Counted from the first letter of the stretch, positions 1 through 6,642 are shown. The stretch: 12,828 nt of DNA from GCA-2717185 sp047517345 (GCA_047517345.1 JAKZTB010000343.1:1-12828); one strand, 5' to 3'. The notes: generated by a model from the letters alone, not told the origin. Made by a program: numbers and translations.

Positions 1-54
1 CGTGCCAGAAAACGCCGCTCGGCGGAGTCAGGCGGCTCTCATGACGTCGTCAAG

Positions 55-119
55 CCAAGCTTGGAAACGACCCAAATCACCTTCAGCAGGTGCGCGCTCC
101 CTCATCTCGCACCTTCAGC
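55..119. repeat. Direct repeats and small hairpin downstream of the cytochrome gene
   Basis: The decamer CACCTTCAGC occurs at 78-87 and again at 110-119, 32 bp apart. Between the copies, AGGTGCG (88-94) is a perfect inverted match to CGCACCT (108-114), a 7-bp stem with a 13-nt loop. Just to the left lies the palindrome CCAAGCTTGG (55-64). I see no convincing gene in 1-229, and no U-tract that would make the hairpin a classical terminator. It lies about 110 bp past the end of the leftward cytochrome gene, so a role in ending that transcript, or the tail of a gene off the left edge, are both possible. Confidence 0.35.
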
Positions 120-229
120 CCGGACAAAAAATTGTTCCTGCGGTTAGCTTCGTTCGGACATGATGCTCAGGATCGGCCGGAAACTGCAAAATTTATTCGC
201 ACGAGCATTTTCGGCGCTTATCGCGGGCC

Positions 230-715
230 CTATTTAACCTTGGCGCCGCGGAAAGGCTTGTGGCAACCGCCACAGCCGAGTTTCCCCATCATGGCGAACT
301 GTGCACTGATCGCGACTGGGTCGCCAACATCGGCAACCTTGGCGAGCTTCGCGCTTTCCGCCACCAGCGCTGCCGTTGCCGCCTCGAACCCTTTCCAGTC
401 CTGCCAAATCTTGGGCAGGGCGCGAGTTAGCTTCTCGTCGAATTCACCGCGGCTCGTACCCTTCGGGAACAGGGACGGGATTTTGCCGGCGACCGCGTTA
501 ATATTGCGCGCACTGGCGGCCACGTTCTGCGTAGTGCCTGCGCCGTCCTTGACGAACTTCTTAATCACCAGGAAGGGCTTCAGGATGTCTTTTTTCATGA
601 AGCCGACTCTCATCTCGATGGCGGCTTTTCCTTCGGCTGCAGCGGCCGGACCACCCGCGAGGGAACCGGCGGCCAGCACCAGGGCCGCAATTATCACACA
701 TGTCAGATTACGCAT
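230..715 (-). CDS. Class II cytochrome c (cytochrome c'/c556 type)
   Basis: This is a periplasmic haem protein of 161 residues. Residues 1-27 form a Sec signal peptide: a short basic start, a hydrophobic core, and an AAAA region with likely cleavage after Ala27. The haem-binding motif CGGCH lies near the C-terminus (Cys148, Cys151, His152), the class II hallmark; class I proteins carry it near the N-terminus. The mature part of about 134 residues fits the four-helix family. Met40 in RVGFMKK lies where the c556 type supplies a sixth ligand, so a low-spin c556-like electron carrier is possible; an open site as in a gas-binding cytochrome c' is the alternative. GGGAG lies about 9 nt before the ATG. 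The gene is transcribed away from the acyl-CoA dehydrogenase operon, across a 316-bp control region. The redox partner cannot be told from the context. Confidence 0.88.
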   Translation of the reverse strand: MRNLTCVIIAALVLAAGSLAGGPAAAAEGKAAIEMRVGFMKKDILKPFLVIKKFVKDGAGTTQNVAASARNINAVAGKIPSLFPKGTSRGEFDEKLTRALPKIWQDWKGFEAATAALVAESAKLAKVADVGDPVAISAQFAMMGKLGCGGCHKPFRGAKVK

Positions 716-757
716 TTACCTAACTCCCTTTCCGGTTAAAGTACTGATCTTTAACTT

Positions 758-786
758 GTTATATCGGGCGCCTGACCGCGTGGCGA
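758..786 (-). promoter_or_regulatory. Candidate promoter of the cytochrome gene
   Basis: On the minus strand TCGCCA (786-781) and TATAAC (763-758) are separated by 17 bp. They match 4 of 6 and 5 of 6 bases of the sigma-70 -35 and -10 consensus. Transcription would start near 750 and give a leader of about 35 nt before the ATG at 715. The spacer is almost filled by the left arm of the 14-bp inverted repeat, so a protein bound there would block or reshape the promoter. The call rests on consensus matching only. Confidence 0.4.
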
Positions 787-857
787 TTTGGGGGGAATGT
801 GGCGAGCCGCGTTCATGGTGCGGTGCCTCGCCGCTGGGAAACAGTCAGGCGCCCGAT
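763..857. repeat. 14-bp perfect inverted repeat, 67-bp spacing
   Basis: ATCGGGCGCCTGAC at 763-776 is exactly complementary to GTCAGGCGCCCGAT at 844-857. Inside the spacer, GGCGAG pairs with CTCGCC and CCGC with GCGG, so one strand could fold into a long branched hairpin. Alternatively each arm is a protein-binding site: read outward, the same 14-mer stands immediately before an AT-rich -10-like element on each side (TATAAC leftward, TGTATT rightward). A small non-autonomous element is less likely, because I see no clear target duplication. Confidence 0.6.
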
Positions 858-890
858 TGTATTAACACTCTTGCAGGACATTTATTCCCC

Positions 891-989
891 ACGCGCGTAA
901 TTAATTTCTCGCGCGTTTGCGGCATTCATCTGTCGACGTTGTATCGGAGGGCTGGACGGAATTGCGGCACCGGGTTATGCCGTGCCGCA
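891..989 (+). other. Two hairpins in the leader of the ACAD operon
   Basis: ACGCGCG (891-897) pairs perfectly with CGCGCGT (910-916). TGCGGCAC (963-970) pairs perfectly with GTGCCGCA (982-989), and two further GC pairs are possible inside after a single bulged C. The second stem ends about 43 bases before the ATG at 1032. If transcription starts just right of the inverted repeat, the leader would be about 160 nt, long enough for RNA-level control. I do not recognise a known riboswitch class here. Confidence 0.4.
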
Positions 990-1031
990 TACAATCGCAT
1001 TCTGGATTAACAATTCGAAGACGGACACGCC

Positions 1032-2249
1032 ATGTTCACATTGAGCGACGAACAGCGCGATTTTCAGGCGCGCGCCCGGGACCTTGCCGAAACCGTGATC
1101 GCGCCGCGCGCCGCAGAAATCGACCGCAGCGAACAATATCCGTGGGAGAACGTGGCGTCGCTTCGCGAAGCCGGATTCGTCGGCATGACGATTCCCAAGG
1201 ACCTTGGCGGCCGGGGGCGATCGTTCCTCGACGCGGTGCTGCTGATTGTCGAGATGGCCAAGGTGTGCGGCGTCACCGGGCGGATCGCGGTGGAATGCAA
1301 TATGGGCGCGATCAGCACTGTGATGAAATACGGCGATGACGCGCAGCGCAAGGTGGCGGCCGAGGTTGTGTTGTCCGGCGACAAGCCGGCGATTTGCATC
1401 ACCGAACCGGACGCCGGCAGCGCCGCCAGCGAAATGACCACGCGGGCCGACAAGAAGGGTGACGGCTATATCGTCAACGGCAAGAAGCATTGGATTACCG
1501 GCGGCGGTGTCTCGCGGCTGCATTTGATTTTCGCGCGGGTCTTCGAGGACGGATTCGAGCAGGGAATCGGCGGTTTTCTCGCCGTGCGCGACCCGGATGC
1601 CGGGACGCCGAAAGGGCTGATCATCGGCAAGCGCGAGCCGACCATGGGCTTGCGCGGCATTCCGGAGGTCGAAATCATCTTCGAAGACCTGGAAGTGCCG
1701 GCATCGATGGTCATCATTCCCCCCGAAGGGTTGCGGCGCGGTTTCGCCGGGCTGATGAATGCCTATAACAGCCAAAGGGTCGGGGCCGCCGCAGTGGCGC
1801 TGGGGCTGGCCCAGGGCGCCTACGAGAAAGCGCTCGCCTACAGCCACGAACGCGAGCAGTTCGGCCGGCCGATCCACGAGTTCCAGGGATTGCAATGGAT
1901 GTTGGCCGATATGTCGATCCAACTCGCTGCCGCCGAAGCGCTTTGCTACAAAGCCGCCGGCAATGCCGGCGACGGGTTCCCGGATGCCAACGAAGCCGCG
2001 CAGGCTAAGATCTTCACCTCTGAAATGGCGATCAAGGTGACCAACGACGCGCTGCAGGTCTTCGGCGCGGCCGGTTATTCGCGCAACAATCCGATGGAAC
2101 GCATGGCCCGCGACGCGCGCATGTTCACGATCGGCGGCGGTACCGCGCAGATCCTGCGCACGGCCGTCGCCTCGCGGATCCTCAATACTAAACTGCCGCA
2201 GACCCGCGACGGTTATATGAACCTGCCCCGCGCCGGCACGCGGTCGTAA
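1032..2249 (+). CDS. Acyl-CoA dehydrogenase-fold flavoprotein, possible desulfinase
   Basis: This 405-residue protein has the three ACAD domains: N-terminal helices, a central beta domain with the FAD/acyl-CoA signature ITEPDAGS (123-130), and a C-terminal helical domain with EREQFGRPI and QVFGAAGYSRNNP. It is cytoplasmic and normally tetrameric with FAD. The catalytic glutamate is missing from both usual places: the YEGT position reads GGGT (368-371), and the alternative helix position reads NSQRVG, giving Gln248. Arg84 lies in the substrate-side loop. From memory, 3-sulfinopropionyl-CoA desulfinase has a Gln in place of the base and a key Arg84, so an elimination or desulfination reaction is a reasonable hypothesis; a dehydrogenase with an unusual base is the alternative. 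The ACGGA before the ATG is a modest ribosome site. The stop overlaps the next start (TAATG), so it is coupled to the ThDP enzyme. Confidence 0.88.
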   Translation: MFTLSDEQRDFQARARDLAETVIAPRAAEIDRSEQYPWENVASLREAGFVGMTIPKDLGGRGRSFLDAVLLIVEMAKVCGVTGRIAVECNMGAISTVMKYGDDAQRKVAAEVVLSGDKPAICITEPDAGSAASEMTTRADKKGDGYIVNGKKHWITGGGVSRLHLIFARVFEDGFEQGIGGFLAVRDPDAGTPKGLIIGKREPTMGLRGIPEVEIIFEDLEVPASMVIIPPEGLRRGFAGLMNAYNSQRVGAAAVALGLAQGAYEKALAYSHEREQFGRPIHEFQGLQWMLADMSIQLAAAEALCYKAAGNAGDGFPDANEAAQAKIFTSEMAIKVTNDALQVFGAAGYSRNNPMERMARDARMFTIGGGTAQILRTAVASRILNTKLPQTRDGYMNLPRAGTRS

Positions 2250-3859
2250 TGGCGACGGCCGCGCAGCTGGTCGCGCGCCGCCTGTACGAAGCGGGCTGCC
2301 GCCACGCCTTCGGCATTCCCGGCGGCGAAGTGCTGACAGTGATGGAGGCGCTTACGGCGGCGGGCCTCGAGTTCGTGTTGGTCAAGCACGAGAATTCCGG
2401 CGGCTTCATGGCCGAAGGCACGTTCCACATCACCGGCGCGCCCGGCGTGCTGTTGGCGACGGTCGGTCCCGGCGTGGCCAATGCGGTCAATTTCATCGTC
2501 AATGCCGAACAGGACCGGGTGCCGCTGATCTTCCTGACCGGCTGCGTCGACCCGGCGGAGGCGCAAACCTACAACCATCAGGTCTTCGACCATACGGCGC
2601 TGATCGGCAGCATCGCCAAGGCGAGCTTCACCCTGGTCGACGGCGCCGTCGATACGATCGTCGACAAGGCGGTGTCGATTGCCCTGGACGGCCGGCCGGG
2701 CCCGGTTCACATCGATATCTCGACGGCGCTTGCCGGCCGCGAGCAGCCGGACGAGGCGCCGACCCGGCGTGTCCGTCCTGCGCCCGCTGCGCCCGCGCCC
2801 GGACCCGATCTGGACTTCGCCCGGAATTTGTTGGGCAACGCGGAACGTCCAATACTGATCGCCGGGGTCGAGGTCTTGGAGCACGATGCGGCGGATTGCG
2901 TGGCGGCATTCGCCCGGGATTTTGCGATTCCGGTGATTACGACCTACAAGGCGAAGGGCGTCCTTCCGGAGGACGATGCGTTGGCGCTCGGCGGTTGGGG
3001 CCTGTCGCCGCTCGGCGATACCCACCTGCTGCCCCTGGTCGAGACCAGCGATCTGATCCTGCTGGCCGGCTACGACCCGATCGAAATGCGCGCCAGTTGG
3101 GTCAAGCCTTGGGACTCCAGGAAACAGGCCGTGATTGAATTCACGGGCGTGCCCAATACGCATTACGTCCATCAGGCGACGCTTTCCTTCGTCGGCAACG
3201 TCCGTTTCGGAATCGAAACGTTGCGCGAGGGCGTGACCCCGCATCCGGCCTGGTCGAACGGGGCGCCGCAGGAAACCCGCAAAGCCCTCGCCGCCGCCTT
3301 TCCGACCGACGAGGCATGGGGACCGGCCGCGATTTGCGACGAGGTCAACCGGCTGCTGCCCGACGATGCCATCGCCGCCGTCGATACCGGCGCGCACCGT
3401 ATCCTGCTGTCTAGCGTCTGGCAGGCGAAGCAACCACATACGCTGATCCAGTCCTCGGCGCTGTGCACGATGGGCTGCGCCCTGCCGCTGGCGATGGGGG
3501 CGAAGCTGGCCGACCCGTCCCGCCCGGCCGTGGCGTTTACCGGCGATGCGGGGCTGGAAATGGTGCTGGGCGAACTCGCCACCTTGCGCGACCTGAAACT
3601 GTCGGTGGTGACGGTGGTCTTCGTCGACGCCTCGCTCGCCCTGATCGAGATGAAGCAGCGGGCCAATGGCATGGACAGTCTCGGCGTCGATTTCGGGCGC
3701 ACCGATTTCGCGGCCGTCGCCCGCGCGCTCGGTGGGATCGGCGCCGATGTCGACAACCGCGCCGATCTGGCGCGTGCGGTCGGCGAAGGGCTCTCGGCCG
3801 AGACCTTTACGGTGGTCGCCGCCCATATCGACCGGACCGCCTACGACGGGCGGATTTAG
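2249..3859 (+). CDS. ThDP-dependent enzyme, acetolactate synthase-like
   Basis: The 536 residues have the three-domain layout of the acetolactate synthase/decarboxylase superfamily: an N-terminal pyrimidine-binding domain with GIPGG (22-26) and activating Glu48 (KHENSGG), a central domain, and a C-terminal pyrophosphate domain. The metal-binding motif is atypical: GDAG (Asp433) replaces the common GDGS, and 27 residues later VDAS (Asp460) replaces the Asn-Asn pair. Asp could still bind Mg2+, so activity is plausible, but this separates it from biosynthetic acetolactate synthases. The start overlaps the ACAD stop by one base, which implies co-translation and a shared pathway. No small regulatory subunit is nearby, which argues against branched-chain amino acid synthesis. 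The substrate, probably a 2-oxo acid or an acyl-CoA, cannot be named from sequence. Confidence 0.85.
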   Translation: MATAAQLVARRLYEAGCRHAFGIPGGEVLTVMEALTAAGLEFVLVKHENSGGFMAEGTFHITGAPGVLLATVGPGVANAVNFIVNAEQDRVPLIFLTGCVDPAEAQTYNHQVFDHTALIGSIAKASFTLVDGAVDTIVDKAVSIALDGRPGPVHIDISTALAGREQPDEAPTRRVRPAPAAPAPGPDLDFARNLLGNAERPILIAGVEVLEHDAADCVAAFARDFAIPVITTYKAKGVLPEDDALALGGWGLSPLGDTHLLPLVETSDLILLAGYDPIEMRASWVKPWDSRKQAVIEFTGVPNTHYVHQATLSFVGNVRFGIETLREGVTPHPAWSNGAPQETRKALAAAFPTDEAWGPAAICDEVNRLLPDDAIAAVDTGAHRILLSSVWQAKQPHTLIQSSALCTMGCALPLAMGAKLADPSRPAVAFTGDAGLEMVLGELATLRDLKLSVVTVVFVDASLALIEMKQRANGMDSLGVDFGRTDFAAVARALGGIGADVDNRADLARAVGEGLSAETFTVVAAHIDRTAYDGRI

Positions 3860-3908
3860 TTCCACCGCGTTTACGGGAATTTAAGTCTGGTCTGCCAAGA
3901 TCAGGCGC

Positions 3909-4352
3909 ATGGAAATAAATCGGCTGACTGCGACGCGGCATGACCAATCGCCGCAACTCGAAACCGGCGGCCGCCGGATCGCGCTGCTGATCTGCGGCTG
4001 GTGCAATGTGGCGCTCGGCATGATCGGGGCGGTGGTGCCGGGAATGCCGACGACGGTGTTTCTGATCATCGCGCTGTGGGCCTTCACGCGCAGCTCGCCC
4101 CGCTTGCGGCGCTGGCTGTACAACCATCCCCGTTACGGCGCGGCGCTGCGCGACTGGGACCGGCACGGCGTGATCCCGTCGCGCGCGAAACGCTTGGCCG
4201 CCGCCATGATGACGGCCAGCCTGGTGATTATCGCGGCGCTGGCGGGCAGCTGGATCCTGCCGGCGGCGGCCGGGTCCGTCATGGCGCTGGTCTTGTTGTA
4301 CATCGTGACCCGTCCGAGTTGTCCGTCGCAGGTTTCGCCGGCCGAAGGATAG
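3909..4352 (+). CDS. YbaN/DUF454 family inner-membrane protein
   Basis: This 147-residue protein carries the DUF454 hallmarks: a first hydrophobic segment from about residue 24 leading to GAVVPGMPTTVFLI (40-53), then WAFTRSSPRLRRWL and the NHPRYG motif (72-77), and a second hydrophobic pair at about 93-135. It should lie in the inner membrane with a short basic loop between hairpins. The family has no settled biochemical role. The ATG at 3909 follows a weak AGGCG 49 bp after the ThDP gene, so it may be read from the same transcript. The next gene follows 34 bp later. Confidence 0.85.
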   Translation: MEINRLTATRHDQSPQLETGGRRIALLICGWCNVALGMIGAVVPGMPTTVFLIIALWAFTRSSPRLRRWLYNHPRYGAALRDWDRHGVIPSRAKRLAAAMMTASLVIIAALAGSWILPAAAGSVMALVLLYIVTRPSCPSQVSPAEG

Positions 4353-4355
4353 AGC

Positions 4356-4385
4356 CTTTATCGGCTTGGCCGCCCCGGGATAAAG
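4356..4385. other. Inverted repeat around the presumed ChaC-like start
   Basis: CTTTATC (4356-4362) is the exact inverse complement of GATAAAG (4379-4385), with a 16-nt GC-rich loop. The right arm covers the GGGA ribosome site and ends just before the GTG at 4387, so in mRNA it could mask that start. If the downstream TTG at 4435 is the real start, this is simply an intergenic hairpin between the YbaN and ChaC-like genes. There is no U-tract. Confidence 0.35.
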
Positions 4386-4386
4386 T

Positions 4387-5151
4387 GTGTCCGCCAATCG
4401 GCGTGAACACCGCAAACTCGGGAGCCTCCCACCGTTGAAACTGGATCGCGACGCAATCAAGCGCGGCGTCATCGAAAAAATGGTGCGCGCGGCAGAAGCG
4501 GACGGCTTCATGCATCCAATTTCGCCGGAAGAGCGCCGCGAATCGCTGCGGGCGATGCTGGCGGGGCACGAACCGGGGGCGCCAATTTGGGTCTTCGGTT
4601 ACGGATCGCTGATGTGGAACCCGGCCTTTCATTACGCGGAGAAACGCGCCGGGCTGGTGCATGGCTATCACCGGAGCTACTGCATGTGGTCGCCGGGCGG
4701 CCGCGGGACGCCGGAACGGCCCGGTCTCATGCTGGCCCTCGATTTCGGCGGATCGTGCCGCGGCATCGCCTACCGGATCGCGCCGGAGGCGGTCGACGAG
4801 GAGCTCGAAATCGTCTGGTCGCGGGAAATGATCGGCCACGCCTACGAAGCGCGCTGGGTTCGCGTGCGGACGGATCGAGGCATCGTGTGCGCCCTTACAT
4901 TCGTGATCGACCGTCGCTATATCCGCTATGCCGGCAAAGTGCCGCGCGACGTTCAGGCGGCCCACCTGGCGACCGCGACGGGCCGCATGGGCAGCACCAT
5001 GGAGTATCTCGAAAATACCGTCGCGCATCTCGATGCCCTTGGCATCGGCGACGGACCGATGCACGATATATTGCAGCGCGCGCGGACCTATGACGGGCCG
5101 GCACCGCAGGGACGATGGGAGAACGGAAAATGGCAGGCGAAAAAATCGTGA
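4387..5151 (+). CDS. Gamma-glutamylcyclotransferase, ChaC-like
   Basis: ChaC-family enzymes act in the cytoplasm and release 5-oxoproline from the gamma-glutamyl group, usually of glutathione. The signature VFGYGSLMWNP starts at residue 69 and its YGSL segment is the glycine loop that holds the substrate. Further family blocks are RGTPERPGLML, GSCRGIAYRI and the acidic-tryptophan stretch ending WSREM (Glu147), a candidate for the catalytic acid. The length of 254 is slightly above the usual ~220 because of the chosen GTG start. A TTG at 4435, preceded by GGGAG with 10-nt spacing, gives a 238-residue protein and is about as likely. The 3' end overlaps msrB, so the two are probably co-expressed in thiol and oxidative-stress metabolism. 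Confidence 0.86.
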   Translation: MSANRREHRKLGSLPPLKLDRDAIKRGVIEKMVRAAEADGFMHPISPEERRESLRAMLAGHEPGAPIWVFGYGSLMWNPAFHYAEKRAGLVHGYHRSYCMWSPGGRGTPERPGLMLALDFGGSCRGIAYRIAPEAVDEELEIVWSREMIGHAYEARWVRVRTDRGIVCALTFVIDRRYIRYAGKVPRDVQAAHLATATGRMGSTMEYLENTVAHLDALGIGDGPMHDILQRARTYDGPAPQGRWENGKWQAKKS

Positions 5152-5534
5152 AGAGCGACGCCGAATGGCGCGAATTGCTGACACAAGAACAGTTCGAGGT
5201 ATGTCGCTTGAAGGGCACCGAGCGCGCCTTCACCGGCAAGTACGATCGCTGCAAGGACAGTGGCACCTATGTCTGCCAGTGCTGCGGCAACCCATTGTTC
5301 GCCTCGGAAACCAAATTTGAGTCGGGGACCGGCTGGCCCAGTTTCTATGCCCCCGTCGCGCCCGATGCGGTGGACGAGGAAGAGGACAACAGCCTCTTCA
5401 TGCGCCGCACCGAGGTAATGTGCGCGCGCTGCGACAGCCATCTCGGCCACGTCTTCCCCGACGGCCCGGCCCCGACCGGCCAGCGCTACTGCTTGAACTC
5501 GGCATCGCTCGATTTGAAGCCGGACGGGGATTGA
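5130..5534 (+). CDS. msrB: Peptide-methionine (R)-S-oxide reductase MsrB
   Basis: MsrB reduces the R form of methionine sulfoxide in proteins, using thioredoxin or a similar donor. The 134 residues contain two zinc-binding pairs, C49QCC52 and C98ARC101, the substrate-side motif GTGWPSF (66-72), HLGHVF (104-109) and catalytic Cys121 in RYCLNS. Cys41 in DRCKDSG is a possible recycling cysteine. I chose ATG 5130 because GGGAG lies 8 nt before it; the in-frame ATG at 5115 has AGGGA only 2 nt away and would add five residues. The start lies inside the end of the ChaC-like gene. No signal peptide is seen, so it is cytoplasmic. A strong hairpin follows the stop. Confidence 0.95.
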   Translation: MAGEKIVKSDAEWRELLTQEQFEVCRLKGTERAFTGKYDRCKDSGTYVCQCCGNPLFASETKFESGTGWPSFYAPVAPDAVDEEEDNSLFMRRTEVMCARCDSHLGHVFPDGPAPTGQRYCLNSASLDLKPDGD

Positions 5535-5535
5535 A

Positions 5536-5559
5536 GGCGTCGCCTAAATAGGCGGCGCC
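5536..5559 (+). terminator. Strong hairpin directly after msrB
   Basis: GGCGTCGCCT (5536-5545) pairs with AGGCGGCGCC (5550-5559) across a four-base loop AAAT: ten pairs, nine Watson-Crick and one U-G wobble. It begins one base after the MsrB stop. The following bases (agcgcaag) are not a U-run, so it is not a textbook intrinsic terminator. It may stabilise the mRNA end or work with Rho. Confidence 0.5.
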
Positions 5560-5584
5560 AGCGCAAGCCGCTTGGGAGCGTCAT

Positions 5585-6415
5585 TTGCCAATTAGAACAT
5601 CGTATTATTTTAGTCTTCTGGCGTTGTTCCTGGTTCTCGTAGGTTGCACGCCGCCGACAATCACCGACGCGACGTCGCCGTGGGTCGGCCCGCCGTCCGT
5701 CCGGATCCTGCGCGCGGATGTGTCGGTCCCGTCGCGCTGGCGACTGAATAACGTCTTCGTACGCTTCGCACGGCACTCCTGGCCGGGGCCGCAGGCGGCG
5801 AATCACGGTTCGGCGGCGGCGCAACCGGGGGACACGCGCTTTTTTGTCGTGCCGGCTGGCGTCCTGCAATTTCCCGTCAGCCACACGCTGTTCTTCCAAT
5901 GGTTAATGGAATACAGCCTGGCCGACGGCGGCACAGAAGTGCTGACCGCACAGTCGCCGCTGCAGCGGCTGGTGGTCGGCTGTTCGCCGGCGGACACCCG
6001 CCTCAGCCTCGGCATGCCGATGGTCACCCACGTGGCAAGGCTCACCACAGCGACACCGCATATCGTCGCGCCGCTGCAGGGCTTTCCGGTGCCGGCCCAT
6101 CTGAACGCCAGCATCCTCGGCAACGGCATGACCTTCGCCATCCCGCCGGGCGATATCCCGTCCGCTGGCGGCGTCGACTTGAACCGCCCGGCCCTGGCGT
6201 TCTACGCGCCGCGCCCGCCGGCGCCGGGCGAGACGGCGCAAGGCTATTCCGCCACGGTCTCGGACCCGATCCTGCCGGACCCGCCTTATCGTTTCATCGG
6301 CGTCGCCTACACGGCCCACTACGATCCTGCACTGCGGCCGACCGTCGGCTGCATCCCACCGACCGGTGGTTCGTGCACGAGGCCGGGTTTCACCTGCTCG
6401 ATGGCGGCATGCTGA
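5585..6415 (+). CDS. Putative lipoprotein, frame-disrupted at its 3' part
   Basis: I do not recognise the family. As read, the product is 276 residues starting at TTG, supported by GGGAG 6 nt upstream. Residues 1-21 are a lipoprotein signal peptide: RTS, then a hydrophobic run, then the lipobox LVGC with Cys21 as the lipid-bearing residue. The rest is rich in proline, with segments such as GMPMVTHVARL and FAIPPGDIPSAGG, and looks extracytoplasmic. After about residue 257 (GCIPP) the reading becomes cysteine-rich and ends in this frame, while the -1 frame continues with well-behaved codons to 6642. One extra C in the CCC run at 6355-6357 would restore a single gene of about 352 residues (GCIPTDRWFV). 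So this is a broken gene or one with a sequence error. It stands alone after the msrB hairpin. Confidence 0.7.
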   Translation: MPIRTSYYFSLLALFLVLVGCTPPTITDATSPWVGPPSVRILRADVSVPSRWRLNNVFVRFARHSWPGPQAANHGSAAAQPGDTRFFVVPAGVLQFPVSHTLFFQWLMEYSLADGGTEVLTAQSPLQRLVVGCSPADTRLSLGMPMVTHVARLTTATPHIVAPLQGFPVPAHLNASILGNGMTFAIPPGDIPSAGGVDLNRPALAFYAPRPPAPGETAQGYSATVSDPILPDPPYRFIGVAYTAHYDPALRPTVGCIPPTGGSCTRPGFTCSMAAC

Positions 6416-6642
6416 TGACCCCGCCGAACGACAACGGCGTGCCCGGCAGCGCGCCGATGCTGGTCCCGCCGCCGGGGTTTCCGCCGCCCGGCGTGTGGCA
6501 TCCGCGCTTTAGGGACCTGCATGTCTGGCTGCCGCCCGACGGCGATCCCTTGAACCCGATCACGACGATCTTCCGCCCCGGCGGCGTTTCGGGCCTCCCG
6601 CTGCCGGCGGGGGCATTCTTTTTGCCGCAGACCTTCGAATAG
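6358..6642 (+). pseudogene. Detached C-terminal part of the lipoprotein gene
   Basis: In the -1 frame relative to the gene before it, translation from 6358 reads TDRWFVHEAGFHLLDGG and continues for 94 residues to the TAG at 6640-6642. Third codon positions in the overlap with the upstream frame are almost all G or C, and the composition resembles a folded protein better than the competing reading does. Two ATGs lie near the break; the one at 6415 overlaps the upstream stop as TGATG, so a 75-residue fragment could be made by re-initiation. Pro-rich PPPGFPPPGVWHPRF continues the style of the upstream part. Whether the break is biological or a homopolymer read error cannot be told from one sequence. 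Confidence 0.6.

Larger units (their letters stand above)
716..1031. promoter_or_regulatory. Gene-free divergent control region
   Basis: These 316 bases separate the leftward cytochrome gene from the rightward acyl-CoA dehydrogenase gene. I see no credible gene in them. They hold a candidate leftward promoter, a 14-bp perfect inverted repeat (763-776 and 844-857), an inner potential stem GGCGAG/CTCGCC, and two hairpins in the presumed leader of the rightward operon. Some stretches are AT-richer than the surrounding coding DNA, as expected of promoters. Confidence 0.6.

Noticed and set aside
763..857. Miniature transposable element
   Set aside because: The inverted arms are perfect, but no convincing target-site duplication flanks them and only one copy is in the window.
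90..1010. A 306-codon open frame on the plus strand across the cytochrome gene
   Set aside because: It overlaps the cytochrome gene antisense, runs through the inverted-repeat control region and shows no domain.
975..1922. A 315-codon open frame on the minus strand
   Set aside because: It is antisense to the ACAD gene, with composition typical of a complement reading of GC-rich code.
2213..3865. A 550-codon open frame on the minus strand
   Set aside because: It lies entirely opposite the ThDP gene, is very rich in Arg, Gly, His and Gln, and has no recognisable motif. It is a GC-bias shadow.
6353..6362. Programmed -1 frameshift in the lipoprotein gene
   Set aside because: No X XXY YYZ slippery heptamer is seen in the right frame; a lost C in a C-run explains the break more simply.
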